Assembly (NCBI GenBank): GCA_021299095.1
Contig: JAJTFW010000003.1
Location: forward strand, 1-64,000
DNA from: Sphingobacteriales bacterium
GTDB taxonomy: Bacteria > Bacteroidota > Bacteroidia > AKYH767-A > OLB10
Length of the DNA: 64,000 nucleotides
Direction: 5' to 3'
This document shows, piece after piece, positions 9,421-19,153 of the stretch. A program made the position numbers and the translations under genes. The notes beneath the pieces were generated by a model that saw nothing but the letters and a program-made list of their open reading frames with translations, had not been told where the DNA came from and made no database searches. The first letter of the stretch is position 1, and the number at the start of each line of letters is the position of its first letter.

Positions 9421-11433
9421 TCAGGAAGTTTCGGATGGGCGCACCCGATAGAACTGGTGCATGCTCAGCACATGGGGTATGCTTAGGCAGGAAAGCAGAA
9501 TAAAGAAGATTCCCGCATACTGATCTGCCCCTGCCACCATGAACAAGGCCATGAACACAGCAGCGGCCAAGCTGAACGGGAGGGATTTCAGGAGCAACGG
9601 CTTATAGCTCTGGTTCAGGCCGCGCCGTAACTGCCGCCAGCCATTTACACTGTGCTGGGCCACAAAATAAATACCAAAGGAGATCAGCAAGGGCAAGAAG
9701 CCTGTTAGCACCAAGTAGAACAAGGTCAGGAGCATGCGCTTCGAGCGCAGGTGAAAGGACATCGCCAATCCGAATAGTGCACAAACGGCCGACATCTGTA
9801 ATCCAATCTCTTTACTGAATGCAGGCAACCCCGACAGGGATTGTAGGCTGTAGATTTGATTAACAACCCACTGCGTTTCATCCGGGTGCGAAAACAGCAT
9901 CAACATTAAGAGCGAAAGTCCCCACATAAAGGATTTCCAACCCTGAGGTATTCCCCACTCCCCAAAATCAGCCTGACCGAAATGCCAGGCCGAATAAAGT
10001 ATGAATAAGGCCAATGCTAAGCTGGGAAAGAATATCCATACAATTCCCAACAGCAATCCCTTGGCCACATATACGGCAATGAAGCGCAGTAAAGAAGATG
10101 TGTTCCGAACAGCAGAATCGGTTAGGTGGTCGAGTGCGCCGTGCGTTAGCCCCACGAACAGAAATCCGATACCAAGAATTATCCACGATACGCCATGCGC
10201 ATGAACAAGCGAAAACAAGAGGAACAGGATGGTAAGGCTGAAACCGTAACTAGCGGTAGGCCAGTTAGAAGCCCGATGCATCAAATCTTTAAACGCCGCT
10301 TTGATAAAAAGAACAACCGGTAGACCGGCGAACATCTTCAGCTCATCCGATAGACCGGACTTCTCAGTCAAAAAGCGTAGAACTTTAGAGATCGGGGTGT
10401 TTCGGAATAGCGACTCGAATATCCGTTTGCCTTGTTCTGGTTGTTGCTCCAGAATTTTAAGCAACAAACGATCATAGAATGCGAAACGATTGGAGGATTT
10501 CGACTCTGCGAGCACTTCGCCAGAGTTCGACTCGGCCGTTTTTCGCATGGCATCTTTGGCCATGGCGAGAAATGCATAGCCCGTACTTGCTTTGAGCAAG
10601 TTTGCACGGGTCCCTGTATTAATCCAGGCACTACCATAATCGCGATAATCCGTCGGGCAAGTCGACATCGGGATGGCACCGGACTCCAGCGCTTCGATTT
10701 CAAACGAGGTACTCAATTGTTCGGTATAGGTTTTCAATATGGGCCTTGCCTCCTCATCGGAAAGCACCTGTTTGCCGAACCGCGTCAACTCAACCAGGGC
10801 TTTTTGGGAAGAGAAGGGCAATACATACATGAATTGTGTTGTGCCGTTCTGCGGGACATTGAAATCCATCAACACCATCTTGTTTTGGTCAAATACGGGT
10901 TCGGTTGTATTAATAACCCATCCTTGAAAAGACTGCAACAGGTGTGCCTGGTGTTGTTTCGGTGCTGCGAATTCCGGCGGTCGGCTATCGAATACCCGAA
11001 GCGCATGGATTGTACCGAAAGCTGTTGGAATTGCAAAACCCGCAGGGTGTGCCGATGGATCAGCCTCTACACGCGACTCGATGAAGCGTGTACCATGCTG
11101 CTGCAAGGCTTGTACAGCATTGAGGCGAACGGCTGAACCGGGGATATGATAATACTGAAGCGGAGCAATACACTCGCTGGCGATTCCGGGGACATCCACT
11201 GTTTGCCAGGAATGCGTAATCAAACTTTTCAGTTGCAGACCCTCAATTTCAGCAGGAGTACTCCAAAAACAAAATGTGCGATCGAGTGGTGCAAAGGCTG
11301 CTGGCTCAATCACCGCAATCGACTTCCCCTTGAGCTGGCCCGACTCACCAAGCCGAAGAGCCAACAGACTGTTTGCTGCTCCGAGGCCAATGAAGACCAC
11401 ATCGTAACTAGGGCTCGTGGTGATTGATTCCAT
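9421..11433 (-). CDS. crtY-blh: Fusion protein: lycopene beta-cyclase (CrtY-like) N-terminal and Brp/Blh beta-carotene 15,15'-dioxygenase C-terminal
   Basis: aa 1-388: YDVVFIGLGAANSLLALRL...DRTFCFWS, cyclase-like. aa 395-670: FVGLTHGALDHL, AWHFGQADF, FVAQHSVNGWRQL, IPHVLSMHQFYR, the His-containing membrane motifs of Brp/Blh. Confidence 0.88.
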   Translation of the reverse strand: MESITTSPSYDVVFIGLGAANSLLALRLGESGQLKGKSIAVIEPAAFAPLDRTFCFWSTPAEIEGLQLKSLITHSWQTVDVPGIASECIAPLQYYHIPGSAVRLNAVQALQQHGTRFIESRVEADPSAHPAGFAIPTAFGTIHALRVFDSRPPEFAAPKQHQAHLLQSFQGWVINTTEPVFDQNKMVLMDFNVPQNGTTQFMYVLPFSSQKALVELTRFGKQVLSDEEARPILKTYTEQLSTSFEIEALESGAIPMSTCPTDYRDYGSAWINTGTRANLLKASTGYAFLAMAKDAMRKTAESNSGEVLAESKSSNRFAFYDRLLLKILEQQPEQGKRIFESLFRNTPISKVLRFLTEKSGLSDELKMFAGLPVVLFIKAAFKDLMHRASNWPTASYGFSLTILFLLFSLVHAHGVSWIILGIGFLFVGLTHGALDHLTDSAVRNTSSLLRFIAVYVAKGLLLGIVWIFFPSLALALFILYSAWHFGQADFGEWGIPQGWKSFMWGLSLLMLMLFSHPDETQWVVNQIYSLQSLSGLPAFSKEIGLQMSAVCALFGLAMSFHLRSKRMLLTLFYLVLTGFLPLLISFGIYFVAQHSVNGWRQLRRGLNQSYKPLLLKSLPFSLAAAVFMALFMVAGADQYAGIFFILLSCLSIPHVLSMHQFYRVRPSETS

Positions 11434-11465
11434 CTTAGTACCGACAGCGGCTTGATTGAAAAGGA

Positions 11466-11500
11466 AAAAGGGAAGGGCGAATCCGTTTCACCCTTCCCTT
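11466..11500 (-). terminator. Hairpin between rhodopsin and crtY-blh (terminator/attenuator-like)
   Basis: Minus strand AAGGGAAGGGTGAA-ACGGA-TTCGCCCTTCCCTT followed by TTTCCTTTT. Confidence 0.7.
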
Positions 11501-11518
11501 CCCCTATATAAAAGATGA

Positions 11519-12244
11519 TTAGTCTTCTGAATTGCGGCTCAGAGCGTAAATCACCAGGCCGAATCCGATTTTGTTGATAGCATCAGCGATGTTGTACACA
11601 ATGTCCATGGCGTGGCTAGCCGCGGCGGGATCGCTTACAAGCTGCATACCGAACAATCCACCGGGTGTTCCGAGGATATAACCCAAGGGATAGATAGCCC
11701 AACCTACGAGTACAAACCAGGCAAGTACACGCGTTGCTTTGGCAACCTGCGGACCAGCTGATTGAGCCAGGTTGGCCACTTCGCCAAACCAAATCAGGTA
11801 TACGATGTAGAAGTAAGCGGCACCTGAAACAACACCCCACATGACACTGTTGTCACGGTCGATGGTCTCACCGAAGTAACCGGTCACCAACATTACAAGT
11901 GAAGCGAAGATCAATTTCCAGAGCAGGGCGATTTTCGCACCAGCCTTGCGGGTGATCAGATAGAACTCAACACACATCAGGGGAACAGTCAGGATCCAGT
12001 CCACATAACGGAAGAATGTGGGTGATTCGCCTGTTTCCAGGTTATATCCCCGCATGTAGTAATAGTGCACTGCGGCGATAAAGGTGATGAGTCCGGATAC
12101 CAGCACAGATGTCCTCCACTTCGCCGCTGTATTGTTCAGCTCGAAGAAGAAGAACACGGAGGCGGCCATCATGGCCATGGTTCCGATAAAGAAGGTGAAC
12201 GCAACGTAGTTGTCGCTCGCAATCGTAAGGTGTTCCATATTCAT
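11519..12244 (-). CDS. Proteorhodopsin-type light-driven proton pump
   Basis: 241 aa, seven TM; RYVDWILTVPLMCVEFYLI (D82/T86/E93 = DTE), H60 in AAVHYYYMRG, retinal Schiff-base lysine K225 in NIADAINKIGFG. Confidence 0.97.
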   Translation of the reverse strand: MNMEHLTIASDNYVAFTFFIGTMAMMAASVFFFFELNNTAAKWRTSVLVSGLITFIAAVHYYYMRGYNLETGESPTFFRYVDWILTVPLMCVEFYLITRKAGAKIALLWKLIFASLVMLVTGYFGETIDRDNSVMWGVVSGAAYFYIVYLIWFGEVANLAQSAGPQVAKATRVLAWFVLVGWAIYPLGYILGTPGGLFGMQLVSDPAAASHAMDIVYNIADAINKIGFGLVIYALSRNSED

Positions 12245-12553
12245 TAGGATTAGTTGGTTAGTGAATAATCAACATCTCAATTATCGTTTGGTTAAGGATT
12301 TGGGGTGATTTTCTGCATGCAATAGGCATAAATAGTGTTTAACTGGTTGTTTTTCAGTTATTTAATTTTTTGTGTTTTAGGGCCTTTTCGGGCTAATTGC
12401 TTGTCAAAATCTGACGGAAAACAGCCTGATAATCCAACCAAAGATGTGTTTATCCGAAAAATCGCCGGGTTTAGCTTTGGTTGTGTTTTGTTACATCGTC
12501 GGTAACGCTATCGGGTCACCCGCACATTTCGCTACCTTTAGACGCGCTGTTAT

Positions 12554-13408
12554 ATGCTTTCGTCCTTTAAACCGATTCTTCGCTCCGTTTACCGCGGTCT
12601 TCCGCTGAAACGTCAGTTCTATTCTCTGCTGCGTTCGGTATGGTCACCGCCCGAACCAATTTACCGTCATTTGCATTTTACCGGTCCGTTCACGGTGGCC
12701 GTCGATTCCGAACGCATTTTTCGGATGCAACATTTCGGTAACCAGATCGAGAATGAAGTGTTCTGGTCCGGCTTAAGGAGCAGCTGGGAGCGAGAGTCCA
12801 TGCAACTATGGATCCGCTTATGCGAACACGCCCACACCATTATTGACGTTGGAGCGAACTCGGGCATTTACGCGCTTGTAGCCAAAACCATTCAGCCGAA
12901 TGCACGTGTTTTAGCCTTTGAGCCACATCCCTTGTTTTATGAAATGCTTGAGACAAACGTGAGACTCAATCGCATCGATATTACATCTGTGGAGAAAGCG
13001 GTGTCTGATCAAAACGAAAATGTCATCATCGAGGATTATTCCGGAAAGAGCGAGCACATCACAGTGGCTTGTACCACCCTTGATGCCGTTGTAAAGGCAT
13101 ATTCACTCGACCATATCGACCTGATTAAAATCGATGTGGAACAACACGAGCCACAGGTATTGGCCGGATTCAAACAACACCTCGCTGCATTTAAACCGAC
13201 CTTGCTGATTGAAATATTGACTGAATCTGTCGCCGATCAGGTTTATGAATCCGTGAAGGACTTAGGATATCTCTACTACAACATCGATGAGACAAAGGGC
13301 GTCCGCAGAACAGAGAGGCTTGAAAAAAGCGATTACTACAATTACCTGCTTTGCAGTCCGGAAACCGCACAGATGCTTGGGCTGGAACTTCCGCAAAACG
13401 GATTGTAA
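12554..13408 (+). CDS. FkbM family methyltransferase
   Basis: IIDVGANSGIYALVAKTIQPNARVLAFEPHP; DLIKIDVEQHEPQVLAGF. Confidence 0.9.
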   Translation: MLSSFKPILRSVYRGLPLKRQFYSLLRSVWSPPEPIYRHLHFTGPFTVAVDSERIFRMQHFGNQIENEVFWSGLRSSWERESMQLWIRLCEHAHTIIDVGANSGIYALVAKTIQPNARVLAFEPHPLFYEMLETNVRLNRIDITSVEKAVSDQNENVIIEDYSGKSEHITVACTTLDAVVKAYSLDHIDLIKIDVEQHEPQVLAGFKQHLAAFKPTLLIEILTESVADQVYESVKDLGYLYYNIDETKGVRRTERLEKSDYYNYLLCSPETAQMLGLELPQNGL

Positions 13409-13454
13409 AGACCCCATTGCTTTTTTGTGGATTTTTACGTCCGTATTTTAACCT

Positions 13455-14171
13455 ATGGGTATCCGTATCTCCAGATCGAAACCACGCAGCCTCTTGCTGT
13501 CGTGCCTATACCGGGCTCAGAAATTTTTACCATTGAGTACTGCGGCGCGTTTCCGGCTTTTCCTGAACCTGGAATGGATTTTCGACCGGCTTGCACACGA
13601 ATACTCCTTTGGCGCCTATTCCGTAGAAAACCATCCGGTACGACGACACTCACGCACATTCCTGCTAAAATTCATCCACGAAAACGATTCCGTGCTGGAT
13701 CTGGGCTGCAATACCGGTGATATCAGTCGCGCCGTGGCGCAGAAGGCAAAGCGGGTAGTGGGCATCGACTACAATGCTGATGCAATCGTGCGAGCGGGTA
13801 CATTCAACAACCCTCCAAACCTACGCTTCGTCAGCAGTGAGGCCTTGGATTACCTGCAGAAAAACACCGAGCCGTTCGATGTATTGCTGCTCTCCCATAT
13901 TCTTGAACACCTCGACGATCCAAAATCATTCATCAAGCGTTTTAAAGATTATTTCCGCAACCTGTATATCGAAGTGCCGGATTTCGACCGCAGCTATCTA
14001 AACCAGTACCGACAGGATCAGCAGTTGCCGCTGATCTATACCGATCTGGATCACGTATCGGAATTTGACCGCGATGAATTGACTGCTTTGCTGGAATCCT
14101 GTGATATTGAAGTCATTTCTGCTGAATACCGTTTCGGTGTTCAGAAATTGTGGTGCCGCGTAAAAAAATGA
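13455..14171 (+). CDS. Class I SAM-dependent methyltransferase
   Basis: VLDLGCNTGDISRAVAQKAKRVVGIDYNADAI; LLSHILEHLDDP. Confidence 0.88.
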   Translation: MGIRISRSKPRSLLLSCLYRAQKFLPLSTAARFRLFLNLEWIFDRLAHEYSFGAYSVENHPVRRHSRTFLLKFIHENDSVLDLGCNTGDISRAVAQKAKRVVGIDYNADAIVRAGTFNNPPNLRFVSSEALDYLQKNTEPFDVLLLSHILEHLDDPKSFIKRFKDYFRNLYIEVPDFDRSYLNQYRQDQQLPLIYTDLDHVSEFDRDELTALLESCDIEVISAEYRFGVQKLWCRVKK

Positions 14172-14202
14172 TGGGGGCTACCAATTTGTGTCCGGTTGTT
14201 TT

Positions 14203-15075
14203 TTATTTTACTAACCGGTAGTAAATCCAGCGGATCAAATAGTTTACACAATCCGTGTACTTGCTCAGCCTGCGGGCCATTCCTGCCAAAATGTAGTAAT
14301 TGATGGCCAAGACGTATGAACGAATGCCGATAGGAATGAGTCCACCTTCTATCAACAGTTGAACATAGCGCTGATCCTCCGCATAAATTCCGGGAGTCAG
14401 GCGGTACGACATGCTTGCGGAATGCACACGGTAATACAATGGCGATCCGGGTATATAAGCGCATCGCAAACCCCGACTTGCAGCACTCACCAGAAAAAAT
14501 TTATCGGCCAGACTGCTTAGTCGTTCCTCAAAAAGCAATCTCTTTTCTCGCAAAGCCGAAACGCGATACATCATATTTCCAGGAACTGATGATATACTTG
14601 TATCATACGTCAGAATTTCATGCAACAAGTCTTGGCCTGGCGCATGTGTACCCGTCGGTGTACGAATCCCTGATTCACTAAGCTGTTCAATATCGCTTCC
14701 GCACAAATCGAACTCCGGATGTGCGTCAAGAAATGTCATGCGCGAGCGTAGAAAGCCCGAAGAAAGCACATCATCCGCATCCAGAAATACGACATGCCTC
14801 CCTTTCGCTTCGTGCAGACCCGTATTTCGGGTATCCGAAACACCAGTATTTGTTTTCCGGATGATTTTAATGCGATGATCTCCATGTGCAAGTTCGGCTG
14901 CAACCGAAACCGTATCGTCCGTGCTGCCATCATCCACAAGGATCACCTCCAGTGCCGCGACATCCTGTTCCATAACGGAACGCAGTGTTTCAGCAATCCA
15001 GGCGGACGCATTGAACGCGGGAATCACAACACTGATATCGATCACGGACGACAAATGGCAAACTGGGTTATACAA
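14203..15075 (-). CDS. Glycosyltransferase family 2
   Basis: ISVVIPAFNASAWIAETLRSVMEQDVAALEVILVDDGSTDDT; VVFLDADDVL. Confidence 0.93.
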   Translation of the reverse strand: MYNPVCHLSSVIDISVVIPAFNASAWIAETLRSVMEQDVAALEVILVDDGSTDDTVSVAAELAHGDHRIKIIRKTNTGVSDTRNTGLHEAKGRHVVFLDADDVLSSGFLRSRMTFLDAHPEFDLCGSDIEQLSESGIRTPTGTHAPGQDLLHEILTYDTSISSVPGNMMYRVSALREKRLLFEERLSSLADKFFLVSAASRGLRCAYIPGSPLYYRVHSASMSYRLTPGIYAEDQRYVQLLIEGGLIPIGIRSYVLAINYYILAGMARRLSKYTDCVNYLIRWIYYRLVK

Positions 15076-15797
15076 GATTCACGCAAGACCTGAAAATCAC
15101 CGTTCATCCGGTAATCCTCCACATCGGGATACTGGCCCTTACCAATGAGTCCATGCATGAAGGCATTTTGAATCGAAAGGGGGACTTTGCGTATTCCACG
15201 GCAGTACTGCAGCTTTTCAAGTACAGCACCGGCTTTCCACCGTAGACCGGATCGGTTTTTATAGCGAATGTATTCCTGCCCGTATAACTGAACCGAAGCA
15301 AAGCGCTTCTTTAACAGAACACTAAATTCGTCCGGAGTAAATTCCTGTGTATGATAGGGGTTGTGAATAATACCATCGGGACTTTGAACCAGCCTGTTGG
15401 GCGTAGAAACAAAAAAACGGCCGCTGGGACTGAGTACGCGCCTGAACTCATCCAGCATGGCTTCAAAATCCCGTGTGTGCTCAATCGTCTCGAACGAAAC
15501 AACCACATCGAACGTACCGTCACTGAACGGAAGTTTTGTTCCGTCCATCACTTCAAAACGGACCTTGGGGTTCTTCTTGAGTGATGGATCAATCATCGCG
15601 ATCGCCTCAGCATCCACATCGCCGCCAATCACCTCAACAGCGCGCCCAGCGAGAACGGCGGTTCCATAGCCGGTTCCACAGGCAAGATCAAGAACGCGCT
15701 CAGTTCCCTTTAAAACAGACAATACTTCCCTGTAGCGGTGAACGTGTTCAGCCCACCAAGGTGAAGCGTTTGCGTGCAGGAGGCGCTCGGAGGACAT
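15042..15797 (-). CDS. Class I SAM-dependent methyltransferase
   Basis: VLDLACGTGYGTAVLAGRAVEVIGGDVDAEAI; FDVVVSFETIEHTRD. Confidence 0.92.
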   Translation of the reverse strand: MSSERLLHANASPWWAEHVHRYREVLSVLKGTERVLDLACGTGYGTAVLAGRAVEVIGGDVDAEAIAMIDPSLKKNPKVRFEVMDGTKLPFSDGTFDVVVSFETIEHTRDFEAMLDEFRRVLSPSGRFFVSTPNRLVQSPDGIIHNPYHTQEFTPDEFSVLLKKRFASVQLYGQEYIRYKNRSGLRWKAGAVLEKLQYCRGIRKVPLSIQNAFMHGLIGKGQYPDVEDYRMNGDFQVLRESCITQFAICRP

Positions 15798-15841
15798 ATA
15801 GAATTGTGGAAGGCAAAGGTGCGGCTTTCTGCGTAACTGGC

Positions 15842-17299
15842 CTACAATGAAGCCGTAGGTGTGAGAAGCTGCAGAAGTTCCTTAGCCTGTCTGATCACAA
15901 AGGGCAGGCGCATCAGCCCAAATACCAGATTTATTCCCAAGAGGACGCCAACGGAGATTGAAAAAGCAGGGTTAAATGCCAGAAGCAACAAAACCGCCAA
16001 GATGTTCAACACAGCTAATGTTGTGAGCGTATGTTCCTGTAAACGGAGGTCCTTGTAGACGTATAGATGAACAACCACTCCGGTTATTGTGGCTGCAAAA
16101 AAACTGGCACTGGCGATTCCACAAAGCCCAAATGGAAGCACAAGGATACTGTTCCCGAGTACATTGAGTGCCGCTGTTAAAAACGGAAGGAAAGAGAGCA
16201 TTCTCACCTGCCTTCGGGCGAGCATGTATGGTGCATAGGCAATGATGTTTGCAAAGGAAAAGACCGCAGAGATCATCAACAGTAAAAGAGGAAGCGCGAA
16301 GACGGCTGATTCGACCTGATAAAACAACACAAGTATACCCGAAACCACAAGATAAGCTGGAATGGCCAGAGCGGCGAATGCAAGGGTGGCTCCAGGCAGA
16401 AGTTCTCCGAAAAAGCGTTGTACCGCGTGAGTATTGTTTTCTTCCAGTGTAGAGCTGATCCAATTTAGCAAGAGACCGGACAACACGGTGGGGATTTGCA
16501 GAAACATTCCATAAAACTGGTACAGCAGAAAATAATCGACAAAATCGGCTTCACGCAGATACAGGCGAATAAAGAACTGATCTAGGGCTCCGGTTGTCAA
16601 AAAGGCCACAGCCATGGAGCCGATCAACGGAAAAGAGGTTCGGATATGGCGCCATTGATCACGAAGGGGGAAATCGGGTCGAATGTACCTGCGTAGTGAA
16701 AACAGGCCGAATGCGATGGCGCAGACGTTTCCCATCACCAATGCCATCAATGCCGTTTCGAAGCGAAGGGCCGATAACCACCAAAGCACGCCGACAGAAA
16801 TAAGCGTCAACGCTTTATCGATCACTAACATGCTACCCAATGCACCAACAAGTTTTACGCTCTGCAGGGAATTGTGCACATGCCAGAATGGAATCTGCAC
16901 CAGGAAAAACGCCAGGGCCATTCGAATCATTCCCGGACTGCTGTTGAGCAATCCGGCTAGGGGAGCAGACCAAAGTCCGGAACTGAACCAAACCAACAAT
17001 CCGATACCCAGTGAAAACGCGAGTCGCGAAAGAAAAAGACTACTTAGTTGCTGGCTACGGCTGTATGCCGAAAGTCCTTCGCGGATGTACAGGGGTTGTG
17101 TCCAGTGAACAAAAACCAGAAGCAACTGATTCACGGTTATACACAGCACCAGTTGTCCAAGGCGTCCGTCGCTATCGACTTTTTTCAGCCACCAGAACAG
17201 CAGAGCGGATAAAAGCGCCGTCAGAATTTGTGCACCACCGAGTGTGATGCTGTTTCGAAGAAAATTCAACCTATCCCAGCGGGACGACGACCTGCTCAT
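15842..17299 (-). CDS. Polysaccharide biosynthesis/oligosaccharide flippase-like membrane protein
   Basis: About 12-14 hydrophobic helices, Wzx/MATE-like pattern, in a glycan-type neighbourhood; start trimmed to MSRSSSRWDRLNF. Confidence 0.75.
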   Translation of the reverse strand: MSRSSSRWDRLNFLRNSITLGGAQILTALLSALLFWWLKKVDSDGRLGQLVLCITVNQLLLVFVHWTQPLYIREGLSAYSRSQQLSSLFLSRLAFSLGIGLLVWFSSGLWSAPLAGLLNSSPGMIRMALAFFLVQIPFWHVHNSLQSVKLVGALGSMLVIDKALTLISVGVLWWLSALRFETALMALVMGNVCAIAFGLFSLRRYIRPDFPLRDQWRHIRTSFPLIGSMAVAFLTTGALDQFFIRLYLREADFVDYFLLYQFYGMFLQIPTVLSGLLLNWISSTLEENNTHAVQRFFGELLPGATLAFAALAIPAYLVVSGILVLFYQVESAVFALPLLLLMISAVFSFANIIAYAPYMLARRQVRMLSFLPFLTAALNVLGNSILVLPFGLCGIASASFFAATITGVVVHLYVYKDLRLQEHTLTTLAVLNILAVLLLLAFNPAFSISVGVLLGINLVFGLMRLPFVIRQAKELLQLLTPTASL

Positions 17300-17447
17300 A
17301 CGACTATTGGTTCCGAAACCCGTGTCCGAATCCGAATAAAAATAGGGGTTCCGGAGCAAACCGGAGAATCAGGAAAAACCGCGGCTTCAAAGTACTTGTT
17401 CCTGTTTCCTTTTTTTACCAACTTTAACCTACCCTAACCAACCAGCC

Positions 17448-18398
17448 ATGAAAAAACTGTTTCGTTTCCTGGTAATCACCATTGGTGTGACAGTAGGTGT
17501 CGCGGCGGCAGCTGCAGCTTTCGTCTATGTTAGAGGGGTCCCAACGTACGAGCCCGAAAAATCGAATTTTGTCCATGTCAGTTCGCCGGCCAGCATCGAG
17601 CGTGGGCGTAAGCTCAGCTCCATGTTGTGCGCCAACTGCCACTTGGATGACCAAACCGGGAAGCTTTCGGGTAAACGAATGCTCGATGCTCCGCCGGAAT
17701 TCGGCATTGCAAATTCGGCAAACATCACCCGCGACGAGGAGTTTGGTATCGGGAATTATACCGATGGCGAGCTCGTGGTGCTTCTTCGTACAGGTGTCAA
17801 GCGAAACGGACAATATGCTCCGCCGTACATGGCCAAACTACCACACCTGTCCGACGAGGATATGAATGCTATTATCTCGTTTTTGCGCTCCGATGATCCC
17901 TGGGTACAAGCCGTACATACGCCTGCTCCACCCTGCGAACCCTCCCTGCTGACCAAATTCCTTTGCAACACGGCCTTCAAACCCTTGCCGATGCCAAAGC
18001 AATCCATCGCTTCGCCCGACACCAGTAATAGGGTTGAACTAGGCCGCTATCTGGCGCATAACTTGGATTGTTATGCCTGCCACTCGGGCGATTTTACCAA
18101 GATGGACATCCTCCGCCCTGAAAATAGTTTCCGGTATTTCGGTGGGGGGAATCTTCCGCTGAATTTCGAAGGAAAACCGGTCATGACCTCGAACATCACC
18201 CCCGACAAGGAAACGGGGATAGGCCTGTGGTCGGAGGATACGTTTGTCAGGGCCTTGAAATACGGTATTTTGGATGGCCAGGATGCCTTGCGATACCCAA
18301 TGGTGCCTTACGTGCAGCTCAGCGATTACGAGGCAGGAGCCATCTATGCTTACCTGATGACTATACCCCCGATTCATAACTCCATCCCGCGCAACTGA
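17448..18398 (+). CDS. Di-heme cytochrome c family protein
   Basis: Two CxxCH motifs (LCANCH, CYACH) after an N-terminal signal/anchor. Confidence 0.88.
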   Translation: MKKLFRFLVITIGVTVGVAAAAAAFVYVRGVPTYEPEKSNFVHVSSPASIERGRKLSSMLCANCHLDDQTGKLSGKRMLDAPPEFGIANSANITRDEEFGIGNYTDGELVVLLRTGVKRNGQYAPPYMAKLPHLSDEDMNAIISFLRSDDPWVQAVHTPAPPCEPSLLTKFLCNTAFKPLPMPKQSIASPDTSNRVELGRYLAHNLDCYACHSGDFTKMDILRPENSFRYFGGGNLPLNFEGKPVMTSNITPDKETGIGLWSEDTFVRALKYGILDGQDALRYPMVPYVQLSDYEAGAIYAYLMTIPPIHNSIPRN

Positions 18399-18416
18399 CC
18401 TCAAACTTTATACAGC

Positions 18417-18755
18417 ATGGAATCACAAAAAGTCGACATGTTCCTGATGGCGAACAGCAAATTCTTCGAAAGCCATCACCTCCCGATGATACGCGAACGC
18501 CTGCTCCAGCTTGATGATAGCCGCTGGGTTATCATTCAAACCCTGCAGTTCAAAGACCCGACAACAATTCTGATTGTTTCTTTGTTAGGCGGATACCTGG
18601 GAATTGACCGTTTCATCATCGGTGATACAGGACTTGGTATCGGTAAGCTGCTCACTTGCGGTGGACTCGGCATTTGGACCATCGTCGACTGGTTCATGAT
18701 TCAGGGCGTGACACGCGAAAAGAACATGGCCACACTCCAGCAACATCTCTACTGA
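18417..18755 (+). CDS. TM2 domain-containing protein
   Basis: ILIVSLLGGYLGIDRFIIGDTGLGIGKLLTCGGLGIWTIVDWFMI. Confidence 0.9.
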   Translation: MESQKVDMFLMANSKFFESHHLPMIRERLLQLDDSRWVIIQTLQFKDPTTILIVSLLGGYLGIDRFIIGDTGLGIGKLLTCGGLGIWTIVDWFMIQGVTREKNMATLQQHLY

Positions 18756-18760
18756 GGTAC

Positions 18761-19153
18761 ATGCGCAATTCCTCACGGTTTATACGCTTTCTGATTCCTG
18801 CGGGGTTGATCTGGGTTGTCCTCAATGGAATTGGGGTCATCTCGTTCAGTCCTTGCCTATTCCATCTGATAACCGGATTACCCTGCCCTTCGTGCGGTAC
18901 CACCCGGGCGATTCTCGCCCTGTTTGAAGGTAATTGGGCAGGTTCGCTCCGAATCAATCCGCTTGGATTATTAAGCGTTGGATTGTTTACATCGGGGGCG
19001 CTTATTATCCTGCTTGAGCGTACGATCCGAAAGCCATTGCTTAAACACGTTGTTAACCGTTGTGTTTTTTTAGTACAACAAAAACACGTGGCGGCACCAC
19101 TTGTTTTATTGCTTTTGGTGAACTGGTTCTGGAACATCAGCAAAGGACTTTGA
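18761..19153 (+). CDS. DUF2752-like membrane protein
   Basis: FSPCLFHLITGLPCPSCGTTRAILALFEGNWAGSLRINPLG; start trimmed to MRNSSRF. Confidence 0.85.
   Translation: MRNSSRFIRFLIPAGLIWVVLNGIGVISFSPCLFHLITGLPCPSCGTTRAILALFEGNWAGSLRINPLGLLSVGLFTSGALIILLERTIRKPLLKHVVNRCVFLVQQKHVAAPLVLLLLVNWFWNISKGL

Noticed and set aside
10432-11136. 234-aa plus-strand ORF antisense to crtY-blh
   Set aside because: Fully inside a well-supported gene; no domain-like motifs.
12490-12506. GTTAC-N7-GTAAC inverted repeat upstream of rhodopsin as an operator
   Set aside because: Single 5-bp-arm palindrome, easily expected by chance; no second copy seen nearby.
19080-19095. Other CACGTG cores (near 19085, 19993, 21727, 30253, 39591, 56780, 57759, 62236) as parS sites
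   Set aside because: Flanks do not match GTTNC/GNAAC on both sides; expected chance E-box-like hexamers.
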